Shown here: positions 8,602-18,859 of the stretch, one piece after another
Layout of the letters: every line of letters begins with the position of its first letter
Numbering within the stretch: the first letter of the stretch is position 1
Origin: Bacteroidota bacterium
GTDB lineage: Bacteria > Bacteroidota > Ignavibacteria > Ignavibacteriales > Ignavibacteriaceae
NCBI GenBank assembly: GCA_021777835.1
Contig: JAJYDC010000005.1
Location: 62,001 to 126,000, forward strand
Reading direction: 5' to 3'
Length of the DNA stretch: 64,000 nucleotides
Program-made: the position numbers and the translations under genes
Notes under the pieces: model-generated
Seen by the model: the letters and a program-made list of their open reading frames with translations, nothing else
What the model was told of the DNA's origin: nothing
The model's database searches: none

Positions 8602-10131
8602 TCAGCCTTGCATTTCAAGATTTTGAGATGATATTTCGTAATAACTGACCATAAACTTATCGTGTAATTTTTGGAATTGAAATAATAAGGCACCGAATAA
8701 TACTGCATTAATAATGTTTTTCTTATTCATGAAAAATGTTCTAATTAACAATCTCCAAAAATAAAATCTTCCCTTTCCAATTATACCTGAAAAAAAGACT
8801 ATTTTTGATAATACGATTAAGTCACCAAAAGTAACTTTCTTTTGAATCGGATTTTCTGCTTTATGGTATCCGTAGCTTGAAATGAACTGAAGCGAACGTT
8901 CATAAATTTTCTGAGGGCTATAGATGTTATCCAATATTTTTTTGTAGCCGTTATATAGAACATGCTGATCCATTTTAGTGACGATGTTCGTTTTATTTTC
9001 GTCAAAATCAAACGGTTCAATAAGTCTATTTTCAATTTGAAGTTTCTTATTTAAATCAGTGCCGGGAGGTGCTTTTAGAATATTAACGGTAGCCATGACA
9101 ATCCCGCTACTTTGAATAAAGTCAATTTGTTCATCAAAGACCGTTTCTTTATCCGAATCAAATCCGACAATAAAGCCCGCAGTAACGATAAACCCTTTAT
9201 TCTGAAGGAGCTTTACATTTTCGAATATGTTTCTTCTTAAGTTCTGAGTTTTTTTACAATCTTCGAGACTTTTCTCGTCAATCGATTCAATACCAACGAA
9301 AATATGTCTAAATCCGGCTTCAATCATTAGTCGCATCATTTCTTCATCGTCTGCAAGGTTGATTGTTACCTGGGTGGCAAATCCCGGAGCAGTTTTATTA
9401 TTTCTTCTCCAATTTATTAATGCGGGCAAAAGATTCTTTTTAAGATCCACTCTATTGCCAATTAGGTTATCATCTGCAAACAATATCATTTCCGGGTGGC
9501 CTAATTCCAAAATTTTATTTAATTCACCTATAATTTGGTTTGCCGTTTTTGTCCTAGGTCGCCTACCAAATAACGCAGTAACATCGCAAAAGTCACACAT
9601 ATAAGGACAGCCACGGGAATATTGTACAATTGCATAGGCATATTTATTTAGGTCTATCAAATTCCAATCCGGCAAAGGTGATTGAGTTACATCAGCATAT
9701 TCTTTGGTAGTATAATATCTTTTGGGGGTACCATTATTAATATCTTCAATAAATAAAGGCAGAGTAATTTCCGCTTCATTCAAAACAAAATAATCCACGT
9801 CAGGAAATTTTTCGAACTCATGTGTAAAAAGGGGTCCGCCTGCGACTATTTTTTTATTAAACAATTTGCAAAACGCAATAGCTTTCTTTGCATATTCCAC
9901 CTGCACATTCATTGCAGATATAAATACATAATCTGCCCATTCAACATCAGAAGCCTTAAGGCTAGTAACATTGAGGTCAACCAGCTTCCTAGTCCAATTA
10001 TCAGGTAAAAGATTAGAAACTGTTAAAAGCCCAAGAGGGGGATAGCTGGACATTTTTGAGATCATTTTCATCAAGTATTTCATTGACCAAAATGTTTCTG
10101 GCATTTCCGGGTAAAGTAATAAAATATTCAT
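8602..10131 (-). CDS. B12-binding radical SAM protein with DUF4070-type C-terminus
   Basis: 509 residues. The N-terminal Rossmann-like cobalamin-binding module spans about 1-135 (YPPLGLLTVSNLLP, VEWADYVFISAM, KIVAGGPLFT). The radical SAM core at about 165-350 carries CxxxCxxC at C175, C179, C182 (SRGCPYMCDFC) for the 4Fe-4S cluster that cleaves SAM. The remainder (about 370-500) resembles the DUF4070 region that also occurs in HpnP hopanoid C-2 methylase. Family members use methylcobalamin to methylate unactivated carbons or rearrange substrates. A lipid-type substrate is only suggested by the HpnP likeness. The gene stands alone; no hopanoid genes are near. Confidence 0.85.
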   Translation of the reverse strand: MNILLLYPEMPETFWSMKYLMKMISKMSSYPPLGLLTVSNLLPDNWTRKLVDLNVTSLKASDVEWADYVFISAMNVQVEYAKKAIAFCKLFNKKIVAGGPLFTHEFEKFPDVDYFVLNEAEITLPLFIEDINNGTPKRYYTTKEYADVTQSPLPDWNLIDLNKYAYAIVQYSRGCPYMCDFCDVTALFGRRPRTKTANQIIGELNKILELGHPEMILFADDNLIGNRVDLKKNLLPALINWRRNNKTAPGFATQVTINLADDEEMMRLMIEAGFRHIFVGIESIDEKSLEDCKKTQNLRRNIFENVKLLQNKGFIVTAGFIVGFDSDKETVFDEQIDFIQSSGIVMATVNILKAPPGTDLNKKLQIENRLIEPFDFDENKTNIVTKMDQHVLYNGYKKILDNIYSPQKIYERSLQFISSYGYHKAENPIQKKVTFGDLIVLSKIVFFSGIIGKGRFYFWRLLIRTFFMNKKNIINAVLFGALLFQFQKLHDKFMVSYYEISSQNLEMQG

Positions 10132-10893
10132 AAATCGAATTCTAAAATCTTTATAAAATATTAATCTGCTGTAAAAAAATGTTTTGAAAATATAATAAGA
10201 TATTAATTAGTTACTAGTTTTATTTTTATTTAAAAGCACAAGAAGTGATCTAGTATACATCATATTTCAAACGATACATTTTTCGATGAAAGGTTTAAGA
10301 TAATTCAGTTTAATAAGGACGATGAGATTAAGAAAGGTGAAGATGAATTGGTACCTCTTAAACTATAAAACAACGTAAGAAACCCAGATTAAAAAAATTA
10401 GAGGAAGAATAGTTAAAGATTCAAATACGAAAGTAAAGCTTAGTAATTACATAGAAATATTAAGCCAGAAGCTTAGGGAAAATCTAGAATGGTTAACATA
10501 TTTAATTTTTCCAGAAATAGTATTGGAATTCAAAACAAACGAAAAAGATGGGATAATTAATTTGAAAATAAGTGGTCGGGAATAAAAAATGCGAACTATA
10601 AACCAATTCGAACATCTGTCGGGTTTGGCTCTGAAAACTGAAGGCAATCGGAGCATATTTCCTGACGGGAAACGACATTAAACCATATAAATACTTTGTA
10701 AAACTTACCAAGGAATAATCTTTCAAATATTATTTCATAATTAAATCTAATTTTCACTAACTTTGTATTATATGTAATTTTATAAGTAATGGGTCATTCA
10801 AATTGAAAGAAATTTTCTATGAATGTTTTTGATATTAGGGTGAAAAGCACTAACAATAGCCTAATCAATTCAATTGGGGAAGCGAATTAATAA
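10132..10893. other. Intergenic region upstream of the defence-type operon, with possible gene remnant
   Basis: About 760 bases. No full gene is supported. A plus-strand frame open from about 10388 to 10582 (see separate entry) could be a remnant. The last 150 bases are AT-rich and must hold the promoter of the operon starting at 10894; TAACTTTG at 10758-10765 fits the Bacteroidota TAnnTTTG box, but a matching upstream TTTG is absent. Confidence 0.5.
10388..10582 (+). pseudogene. Possible gene remnant, no recognised family
   Basis: A 64-codon open frame without a start codon, with protein-like composition (it contains VKLSNYIEILSQKLRENLEW and ends in LKISGRE before TAA). The spacing of hydrophobic and charged residues suggests a helical then beta segment of a real protein, and a short frame upstream (ends near 10368) could belong to it. 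I do not recognise a family. It may equally be chance. Confidence 0.2.
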
Positions 10894-13800
10894 ATGGACA
10901 TATTCCAATTTCATAACAATGTAATCAACGAATATTCCGATTATATTAATTCATTTATTTTTATTAATGATGAAAGAATTAAAGAAAAAGTTGTAAAAGA
11001 ATTAGCTGCTCAAAAGCTCTGGCCTGATCCTCTCATACAATTTAACCCTTCCTATGAAAAATCAATTTCAATTGAAAAGTTGGCGGAACAAAATATAGTA
11101 GTTAATGAATTGGCTCAAATGTTCAAAGGTTTCCAGTTATATAAGCATCAGGAAGAAGGATTAAGGCTTGGAACTTCAAATAAAGATTTTATTGTTACTT
11201 CGGGAACGGGTTCAGGTAAGTCTCTCATTTTCATGGGAACAATTTTTAACCATTTATTTAAAGCGAAAGATCAAACAAGCGGAGTAAAAGCATTAATAGT
11301 CTATCCAATGAATGCTCTAATTAATTCACAAACCTTAGAGCTTGATAAGTGGAAAGAAAATTACGAAGCTAATTCAAATAAAAAATTCCCTTTTACATAT
11401 AAACAATATACCGGTCAAGAAGGAACAAGCGAACGTGAGGAAATAAAAAATAATCCTCCGGATATACTCCTTACTAATTATATGATGCTGGAGTTAATTC
11501 TAACCCGTCTCGCAGAAAATTCAATTAAAAATTCAATTGCAGATAATCTGCGTTTTCTTGTATTCGACGAATTGCATACTTATCGAGGCAGACAGGGTGC
11601 CGATGTATCTTTACTTATTCGCAGGATAAGATCACTTTCAAAGAATTCTTTGGTTTGTATCGGCACATCAGCAACAATGATTTCCGGGGAATCATTTAAG
11701 GAGCAAAAAAGCAAAGTCGCTGAAGTTGCCACAAGAATATTCGGAAAGGTTTTTTCAAGCGACCAAATTATAAGTGAAAAGCTTGTAAATTCTTTGGGCT
11801 ATTCTAAAGAAAACTTCTCACAACTTCAAAGCTCTCTTAAGAATGAAATATTTACCTCAGCGAGATACGAGGATATTATAAAACATCCTCTTGCAATGTG
11901 GATTGAAAGCAATATCGCATTAACAGTTGATAACGGTAATTTTATAAGGCGAAAACCACTCAACTTAAATTCAATTGCCGCAATATTATCTGAAGAAACA
12001 AAAGAATCTCTTCAAATTTGTTTATCGCAATTAAATAAACTTTTGATATGGGCAAATTATTTAAATAATAAGAAAGAAGATGATCGTGTTCCCGTACTTC
12101 CTTTTAAGCTGCATCAGTTTATCAGTCAAACTGGTTCTGTTTATATTACTCTTGATTCAAAAGAAAGCAGAAAAATTACCCTAGATCCGGGAAGTTTCAT
12201 AAAAGACGAAAAGAATGAGAAGAAACCTATATATCCCGTTGTATTTAGCCGCACGTCAGGCCATGAGTTTATTTGTGTAAGAAAAAATTTATCTAAGAGT
12301 ATTCTTGAACCAAGAGAATTCAACCAAAAAATATCTGAGGAAGAAGAAGAAAGTTTTGATCAAGGATATTTGATTATGGATTACGGTTCACAAAATATTT
12401 GGGATGAAAGCCAAATTATTAATCTTCCTGATTCATGGGTCAAAGAATCAAAAAACGGTGAATTATCCGTGGCTAAGGAATATAAACGAAGAATTCCGCA
12501 AAGAATTTATTTTGACGAATTAGGAAATTTTTCGTCTAATGAAAATAACTTGCCATTTAAGGGATGGTATATAACTGCTCCACTAACATTCGATCCAACC
12601 GGCGGTGCATTTTTTGATAATAAAACCTCTGAAAGCACAAAGCTTTCTAAACTTGGAACTGAAGGACGAAGTACATCTACAACGGTTCTTTCATTTTCCA
12701 TTATTAAAGCACTAAATTCGTCAGGTATAGATTATTCGGAACAAAAAATTCTTAGTTTTACGGATAACAGGCAGGATGCTGCACTTCAAGCCGGTCACTT
12801 TAATGATTTTATTAAAATAGGTCGATTGCGTTCAGCAATATATCATGCGTTAAAAAATGCAGATGAAAATATTCTTGATTATTCTACAATAGCTAACTCT
12901 GTTTTTGAATCGCTTAATATTCCGCAGGAATTATATGCTAAACAGCCTTCTCCGCTTCCATTTCCAGCAGAGGAGAACAAAAAAGCATTCAAAAATTATA
13001 TAATGTACCGAATATTAATTGATCTTAAGAGGGGTTGGCGGGTTATTTTACCTAACCTAGAACAGTGCGCTCTTCTTCAGATCAGTTATAAATATTTGGA
13101 TGAAACAATTGCCGTTGAAGATTTTTGGAAAGAAACTCCGATAATTAAGGATATGAATATCGAAGAGCGCAGAGATTTTATTCAACAAACACTGGATTAT
13201 TTTAGAAGAAATTATGCTCTTTCTTACTCACTTCTTGAAAATAGTGAAATAGAACGTCAACAAAACACCTTCCGTGAAAAAATCAATCCTGAGTGGGGGT
13301 TAGATAAAGATGAAGAAATCGACAAACCTAATTTCATGCGGGTTGAAGCCTTTAGGTCTAATACTCAAAAAATATTTACTGTAAGCCTGGGACAGCAAAG
13401 TTATTTTGGAAAGTATCTGAAATCTATTGCTAAAAAATACAATTATGATTTAAGCAGGATTTACAGTGATTATGTCCATAATCTATTAAATTTATTAGTT
13501 CAGGCAAACTGGCTAACATTTAAGGAGATCAATTCTGGCGGATCAAAGTTAAAACTATACCAGTTAAAAGTTGATTCAATAATTTGGAAAATCGGGGATA
13601 GAAGTAATATAATTCCCGATAAAATTAGGGTACTTTCATATAAAGATAATATTCAAAGACCGAATCACTTTTTCCAATCATTTTATTTACAAAGATTCGA
13701 TTTATTAAAAAATCTTGAAGCTAAAGAACATACTGCGCAAATCAAGAATGAAGCAAGAAAAGATAGGGAAGAGAGATTCCGCAAAGGAGAGATTTCACTT

Positions 13801-16020
13801 CTTAATTGTTCTCCCACAATGGAACTAGGAATAGATATTTCTACGCTCAATATAGTACACTTAAGGAATGTGCCTCCAAATCCATCTAATTATGCTCAGC
13901 GAAGCGGTCGTGCCGGAAGAAACGGACAAGCAGCATTAATATTTACATTCTGTTCAAACTATTCTCCCCATGATCAGCATTTCTTTAAAAATCCCGCCGA
14001 TATGGTTGCCGGAGTTGTATCATCTCCGAGATTGGATTTGTTAAACCAAGAATTACTTTGTTCTCATTTAAACGCAATTTTTCTTTCAGAAGTTGGTATT
14101 GGTTCATTAAATGATTCCCTTGCTAATCTTATTATTATGGAAAAGCTGGAAGAATTACCGCTTAAAGATGAAGTCATTGAAAAACTAAATATTTCAGCTG
14201 AGAGGAAAAGAATCGTACACTCTCTTTATAAGAAAGCAATTCAGGATTTAATTCCTGAATTGGAAAAACTTAGTTGGTTCTCTGATGAGTGGATAATTAG
14301 ACAAATTAATGATGCTCCAAGAACTTTTGATAAATCATTAAATCGTTGGCGTGAATTATTTAGATCGGCAACTTTGCAGCTTTACAACGCCCAGCAAATT
14401 ATCAATGATCCTATTCTATCAAACGACTCTAAAGAAAAAAGGCAGGCTTACGTTGATCAGAAACAAGCTAACAGGCAGCTCGACCTTCTAAAGAATTCTA
14501 ATTCTGATTCGCACACAAATTCTCAGTTATCCGAATTCTATCCATACCGTTATTTGGCATCTGAAGGTTTTCTCCCGGGTTACAATTTTACCCGTTTACC
14601 TTTACGTGTTTTTATTCCTAAAGGCGAAGAAGGTGAATTTATTTCAAGGGCAAGGTTCCTTGCTATCCGAGAATTTGGTCCGGGAAATATTATATATCAT
14701 GATGGCGCAAAATATAAGGTATCGCAATCTCTTCTTAGCGATGTTGAAAATAAATTTGAGAAGATCAAGGTCAGTAAATCCAGCGGTTACGCTTTGATGA
14801 AAGGCGATTATAATCTTGAGTATTGTCCTTTTACAGAATCATTACTAAACAACGATGATAATAGGGAATTATATACAGATCTTCTCCCTATGTCAGAAAA
14901 TCGCACTATTCAGTTGGATCGAATTAATTGCGAAGAAGAAGAAAGACGCTCGCTTGGCTTTGATATTAAGACATATTTTACAGTAGAAGGAGGTCTTAAA
15001 AGAATTAGGACTGTTTATGTAAATGACGAAAAAGATCAGCTACTTAAAATCAAATACATACCTGCAGCTACTTTAATAAAAATTAATGAAAAATGGCGTA
15101 TCCGCAAAGAACCCGGTTTCTTAATCAATATAAAAACAGGTTTTTGGAAAAAAGAATCTGTTATGGCAAATAAGGATCAGGAAATAAAAAATATTAAGCG
15201 TGTCAGGCTTTTTACGACAGATACAGCTGATGCTTTATATATTCATCCTATGAAAGCTCTTTCTTTCAAGGAGGAATTCGGTGCGGAAAGTATTATTACT
15301 TTGATTTATTCCCTCAAACGTGCAATTGAAAACGTATTTCAGGTTGAATCAAATGAAATCGGTGTGGAAGTTATGGGAACTCCAGAATGGCCGAATATCT
15401 TTATTTATGAAGCTTCTCAAGGAAGTCTCGGTATTTTGTCTCAAGTAGTAGAAAAAGTTGATACCTTCAAAAAGATTGTTCAAGAAGCTTATAAGATATG
15501 CTATTTTGAAAATGGTATTGATACCAGACCGGATATTGGCCCAGCTACCTATTCTGATTTACTCAGCTATTATAATCAACATCACCATTTGATCATTGAC
15601 AGGCAGTTAATCAAACAGCCTTTGGAAAGATTATTATCTTGTCAGTTTGAAATTTCAACTAACCCGGATTTTGAGAATAATGATGAGCAGTATAAGTATC
15701 TTTTGGATAGAATTGATGTTAATTCAACAACCGAACGGAAATTTTTAGATTATCTTTATAATAACGGTAAAAAGCTTCCTGATCAAGCCCAAGTAGAGAT
15801 TCCGGGCATTTATGTTAAACCTGATTTCTTTTATCAGAAAGAAAATGCCTGTATCTTTTGCGATGGAACTCCGCATGATAATCCGGAAATAAAAAGACAA
15901 GATACTTTAAAAAGAGAAGCTTTGTTAAATGCCGGATATGATGTTGTAACGTATTACTATAAAAATTCGTTGGAAGACCTAATAAAAATCCGTAATGATA
16001 TATTTATTAATATAAGATAA
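10894..16020 (+). CDS. DEAD/DEAH helicase with DUF1998 region and Vsr-like C-terminal nuclease domain
   Basis: A 1708-residue superfamily 2 protein. Walker A TSGTGSGKS lies at about residues 103-112, the DEAD-box variant FDELHTYRGRQGAD at about 222-236, and helicase C motifs SPTMELGIDIS and YAQRSGRAGRNGQ at about 973-1015. A DUF1998-like segment follows (about 1440-1540, FIYEASQGSLGIL). The tail (about 1610-1708: TTERKFLDYL, KPDFFY, ACIFCDGTPHDN, LLNAGYDVVTYYY) has the strand pattern of Vsr/DUF559-type nucleases. Such helicases occur in DISARM (as separate DrmA and DrmB) and Druantia (DruE). The cysteines of MrfA-type DUF1998 are not seen. The next gene starts at the base after its stop, so the two are one operon. 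Defence against phage DNA is inferred from context. Confidence 0.85.
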   Translation: MDIFQFHNNVINEYSDYINSFIFINDERIKEKVVKELAAQKLWPDPLIQFNPSYEKSISIEKLAEQNIVVNELAQMFKGFQLYKHQEEGLRLGTSNKDFIVTSGTGSGKSLIFMGTIFNHLFKAKDQTSGVKALIVYPMNALINSQTLELDKWKENYEANSNKKFPFTYKQYTGQEGTSEREEIKNNPPDILLTNYMMLELILTRLAENSIKNSIADNLRFLVFDELHTYRGRQGADVSLLIRRIRSLSKNSLVCIGTSATMISGESFKEQKSKVAEVATRIFGKVFSSDQIISEKLVNSLGYSKENFSQLQSSLKNEIFTSARYEDIIKHPLAMWIESNIALTVDNGNFIRRKPLNLNSIAAILSEETKESLQICLSQLNKLLIWANYLNNKKEDDRVPVLPFKLHQFISQTGSVYITLDSKESRKITLDPGSFIKDEKNEKKPIYPVVFSRTSGHEFICVRKNLSKSILEPREFNQKISEEEEESFDQGYLIMDYGSQNIWDESQIINLPDSWVKESKNGELSVAKEYKRRIPQRIYFDELGNFSSNENNLPFKGWYITAPLTFDPTGGAFFDNKTSESTKLSKLGTEGRSTSTTVLSFSIIKALNSSGIDYSEQKILSFTDNRQDAALQAGHFNDFIKIGRLRSAIYHALKNADENILDYSTIANSVFESLNIPQELYAKQPSPLPFPAEENKKAFKNYIMYRILIDLKRGWRVILPNLEQCALLQISYKYLDETIAVEDFWKETPIIKDMNIEERRDFIQQTLDYFRRNYALSYSLLENSEIERQQNTFREKINPEWGLDKDEEIDKPNFMRVEAFRSNTQKIFTVSLGQQSYFGKYLKSIAKKYNYDLSRIYSDYVHNLLNLLVQANWLTFKEINSGGSKLKLYQLKVDSIIWKIGDRSNIIPDKIRVLSYKDNIQRPNHFFQSFYLQRFDLLKNLEAKEHTAQIKNEARKDREERFRKGEISLLNCSPTMELGIDISTLNIVHLRNVPPNPSNYAQRSGRAGRNGQAALIFTFCSNYSPHDQHFFKNPADMVAGVVSSPRLDLLNQELLCSHLNAIFLSEVGIGSLNDSLANLIIMEKLEELPLKDEVIEKLNISAERKRIVHSLYKKAIQDLIPELEKLSWFSDEWIIRQINDAPRTFDKSLNRWRELFRSATLQLYNAQQIINDPILSNDSKEKRQAYVDQKQANRQLDLLKNSNSDSHTNSQLSEFYPYRYLASEGFLPGYNFTRLPLRVFIPKGEEGEFISRARFLAIREFGPGNIIYHDGAKYKVSQSLLSDVENKFEKIKVSKSSGYALMKGDYNLEYCPFTESLLNNDDNRELYTDLLPMSENRTIQLDRINCEEEERRSLGFDIKTYFTVEGGLKRIRTVYVNDEKDQLLKIKYIPAATLIKINEKWRIRKEPGFLINIKTGFWKKESVMANKDQEIKNIKRVRLFTTDTADALYIHPMKALSFKEEFGAESIITLIYSLKRAIENVFQVESNEIGVEVMGTPEWPNIFIYEASQGSLGILSQVVEKVDTFKKIVQEAYKICYFENGIDTRPDIGPATYSDLLSYYNQHHHLIIDRQLIKQPLERLLSCQFEISTNPDFENNDEQYKYLLDRIDVNSTTERKFLDYLYNNGKKLPDQAQVEIPGIYVKPDFFYQKENACIFCDGTPHDNPEIKRQDTLKREALLNAGYDVVTYYYKNSLEDLIKIRNDIFINIR

Positions 16021-18828
16021 ATGAGTACTCAAACTTTTCAACCAGGCTCTCTAGTTAAATTACGTAATCGTGAGTGGGTTGTAATGCCTTCTAATGATAA
16101 CGATCTTCTGATTATAAAACCGCTCGGAGGTTCAGAGGAAGAAACAACCGGAATATTCTTACCGCTTGCTTTTGAAGATGAGAAGCCCATCATAGCCGAA
16201 TTTCCTTACCCCGCAGTTAAAGATATTGGTAACTATACAACCGCTAATCTTCTTTATAATGCAGCCAGGCTTTCTTTCAGAAATGTTTCCGGTCCGTTTC
16301 GCTGCATGGGCAAGCTCTCATTCAGGCCGCGTTCTTACCAGGTAGTGCCTCTCGTAATGTCTCTAAAACAAGATTTTGTCCGCTTGCTTATTGCGGATGA
16401 TGTTGGAGTAGGTAAAACTATAGAAGCTTTACTTATTGTTAGAGAATTATTAGACCGCGGTGAAATTAAACGTTTCGCTGTAGTTTGCCTTCCTAATCTT
16501 TGCGAACAATGGCAGCAGGAATTAAAAGATAAGTTTTCAATTGATGCAGTTATTATCAGGTCAAGTACTGCCGCCCAGCTAGATAGAAAAATTCAGGGAG
16601 ACGGTTCTATCTTTCGTGAATATCCTTACCAGGTTGTTTCAATAGATTTTATTAAGTCCGGACCTAAAAGAGAGATTTTTCTTAATGAGTGTCCTGAACT
16701 TATTATAGTTGATGAGGCCCATACTTGCGCGAGACCTGTAGGGCAAAGTGAAAAGCAGCAGCAACGACATCATTTGGTTCACGCTATTGCTGCAAAGCAA
16801 AACCAACATTTAATTATGCTGACGGCTACACCCCATAGCGGCAAACAAGAAGAGTTCCAATCATTGCTCGGATTACTGAAAAATGAATTTGAAACTGTGG
16901 ACTTAATCGCCTCACCTCAAGCCAAAAGAAAAGAAGTCTCTGACCATCTTATTATTAGGAGAAGAGCTGATGTTGAGCAATGGCTTGATGAAAAAACTAC
17001 TTTCCCTCTACGTGATTCTAAGGAAGTCGAATACAATCTCTCGGAAGACTATAAAATAATTCTTAATGACCTGCTTACTTTTGCTCGCAAAATAAATACA
17101 TCGGATTTACAAACGTCTGCTAAGAAAAAATTCCGCTACTTCGCCATACTTTCTCTTTTACGCGGTGTTATGTCCAGTCCCTCTGCCGGTATGGAAATGC
17201 TTTCTAAGAAAGCGTTAAATATTAGTGAAGAAGCATTTGAAGAAGAAGTCATTCAAAATCCTGTAGCGGATACTGAAGGTACTGAATCTGATGCATTGCC
17301 GCTGGAAATTCTCGATAAATCTGAGCTTAAAAAATCAGAATCAAAATTTCTAAATGACCTGGTTGCAAAGCTTGAAAATGTTAAGGACAATAAAGCAGCA
17401 GAGGCTATTAAGATTACATTGCAGTGGCTTAAAGAAGGATTCAATCCTGTTATCTTCTGTCGCTTCATTGAAACAGCAAAATATCTTGGCGATTATTTCA
17501 AAGAGAAACTTCCCAAGAACACTGACTTACTGGTTATTACCGGTGAAATGGTTGATGAGCAGCGCCGTGAGAAAATTGATGAATTCGAAAACTCTAAAAA
17601 TAAACGTGTTCTTATTTCAACAGATTGTTTAAGTGAAGGAATTAACCTTCAGCATTTTTTTAACGCAGTTTTGCATTATGATTTACCCTGGAACCCGAAT
17701 CGCTTAGAACAAAGGGAAGGGCGTGTAGATCGTTTCGGTCAGACTGCAGAAGTAGTAAAGGCATATCTTTTATGGGGGAAGGATAATCCGATTGATTCCG
17801 TCGTATTAAAAATCCTTCTGCGTAAAGCAAGGGAAATTAGAAAGCAGACCGGCATCTCTGTCCCTTTCCCTGAAGACAGCCAGAGCATACTCGATAGTTT
17901 ATTAAATGCTGTTATTCTCAATCCCAATGCAGTAAAGATTGATAACCAAATGGAACTTGGCTTTGATGACCCTGAAATTCAAACCGGTGAAGTTAATATT
18001 AACAACGCCTATGAGAAAGCAAGTGAGAGAGATAAAATAACCCGCAGTATATTTGCACAGCATTCAATCAAAGCAAACGAAATAGAAAAAGATCTTAAGG
18101 AAGTTGATGAAGCTGTGGGTAACCCTGTTGCCGTTAAACAATTTGTAATTGATGCGGTAACTAATCTTGGCGGTCAAATTATTCCTTATAAATCAGGTTA
18201 TAGATTATACACCACGAACTTAAATTCTATATTCAAATCAATTTTTAATTATAAAGATGAAATCCTTATTACTTTTGAATCCCCCGCGCCTGAAGAATTC
18301 CTTTATATAGGAAGAAACAGCTTATTTGTTGAACAGCTTTCGCACTATATTCTTAATAAATCTTTGGTAAGCAACGGACACAAACCGATCGCCGCAAGAG
18401 CTGCGGTTATTCCTTCGAAGAGTATCAAAACAAAAACTACAATTATTCAGATCCGGATTAGAAATATCATATCCGATAAAGCCAACGGGAAACAATTAGT
18501 AGCTGAAGAAATGATTCTTTGGGGATATGAAAACAATATTAGCGAAAGAAAGTTTATTGCTCATGAAGAATGTAAAACTCTTTTAGCAGAGTTGGTACCT
18601 TCGTCGGATTATGAAAAACCTAGGCAAGAATCATTATTTAACCATGAAATAGAAACAATAAAAAATTCTAAAGATGTTCTTGCTGAGATTGTAAGGGAGA
18701 GGTCGTTTAAATTAATTGAAGCTCATGAACGGTTTAGAAAGCTAGTCGGCGGCAGTAAATATCAATTAATTGAACCTGTACTTCCCCCGGATGTTTTAGG
18801 AATTTATATAATTATGCCTCAATTATAG
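16021..18828 (+). CDS. SNF2-type helicase/ATPase of a defence system
   Basis: 935 residues. Residues 1-115 form a family-specific N-terminus (SLVKLRNREWVVMPS, PFRCMGKLSFRPRSYQ). The SNF2 ATPase has LLIADDVGVGKTIEALL (Walker A, about 121-137), IIVDEAHT (about 225-232) and LTATPHSGKQEEF; helicase C has VIFCRFIETAKYL (about 476) and NRLEQREGRVDRFGQT (about 560-575). SNF2-type translocases pair with DUF1998 helicases and adenine methylases in DISARM-like loci, where the DISARM counterpart is DrmD. This N-terminus differs from the DrmD form I recall, so the symbol is withheld. It abuts the helicase gene with no spacer and is followed by fic after 31 bases. Confidence 0.85.
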   Translation: MSTQTFQPGSLVKLRNREWVVMPSNDNDLLIIKPLGGSEEETTGIFLPLAFEDEKPIIAEFPYPAVKDIGNYTTANLLYNAARLSFRNVSGPFRCMGKLSFRPRSYQVVPLVMSLKQDFVRLLIADDVGVGKTIEALLIVRELLDRGEIKRFAVVCLPNLCEQWQQELKDKFSIDAVIIRSSTAAQLDRKIQGDGSIFREYPYQVVSIDFIKSGPKREIFLNECPELIIVDEAHTCARPVGQSEKQQQRHHLVHAIAAKQNQHLIMLTATPHSGKQEEFQSLLGLLKNEFETVDLIASPQAKRKEVSDHLIIRRRADVEQWLDEKTTFPLRDSKEVEYNLSEDYKIILNDLLTFARKINTSDLQTSAKKKFRYFAILSLLRGVMSSPSAGMEMLSKKALNISEEAFEEEVIQNPVADTEGTESDALPLEILDKSELKKSESKFLNDLVAKLENVKDNKAAEAIKITLQWLKEGFNPVIFCRFIETAKYLGDYFKEKLPKNTDLLVITGEMVDEQRREKIDEFENSKNKRVLISTDCLSEGINLQHFFNAVLHYDLPWNPNRLEQREGRVDRFGQTAEVVKAYLLWGKDNPIDSVVLKILLRKAREIRKQTGISVPFPEDSQSILDSLLNAVILNPNAVKIDNQMELGFDDPEIQTGEVNINNAYEKASERDKITRSIFAQHSIKANEIEKDLKEVDEAVGNPVAVKQFVIDAVTNLGGQIIPYKSGYRLYTTNLNSIFKSIFNYKDEILITFESPAPEEFLYIGRNSLFVEQLSHYILNKSLVSNGHKPIAARAAVIPSKSIKTKTTIIQIRIRNIISDKANGKQLVAEEMILWGYENNISERKFIAHEECKTLLAELVPSSDYEKPRQESLFNHEIETIKNSKDVLAEIVRERSFKLIEAHERFRKLVGGSKYQLIEPVLPPDVLGIYIIMPQL

Positions 18829-18859
18829 ATGAATAATAAAATGTTCAAAAGGAATAGCT

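Noticed and set aside
10447-10726. Two overlapping minus-strand frames in the intergenic region before the helicase
   Set aside because: They overlap each other, lack ribosome-binding sites and look random.
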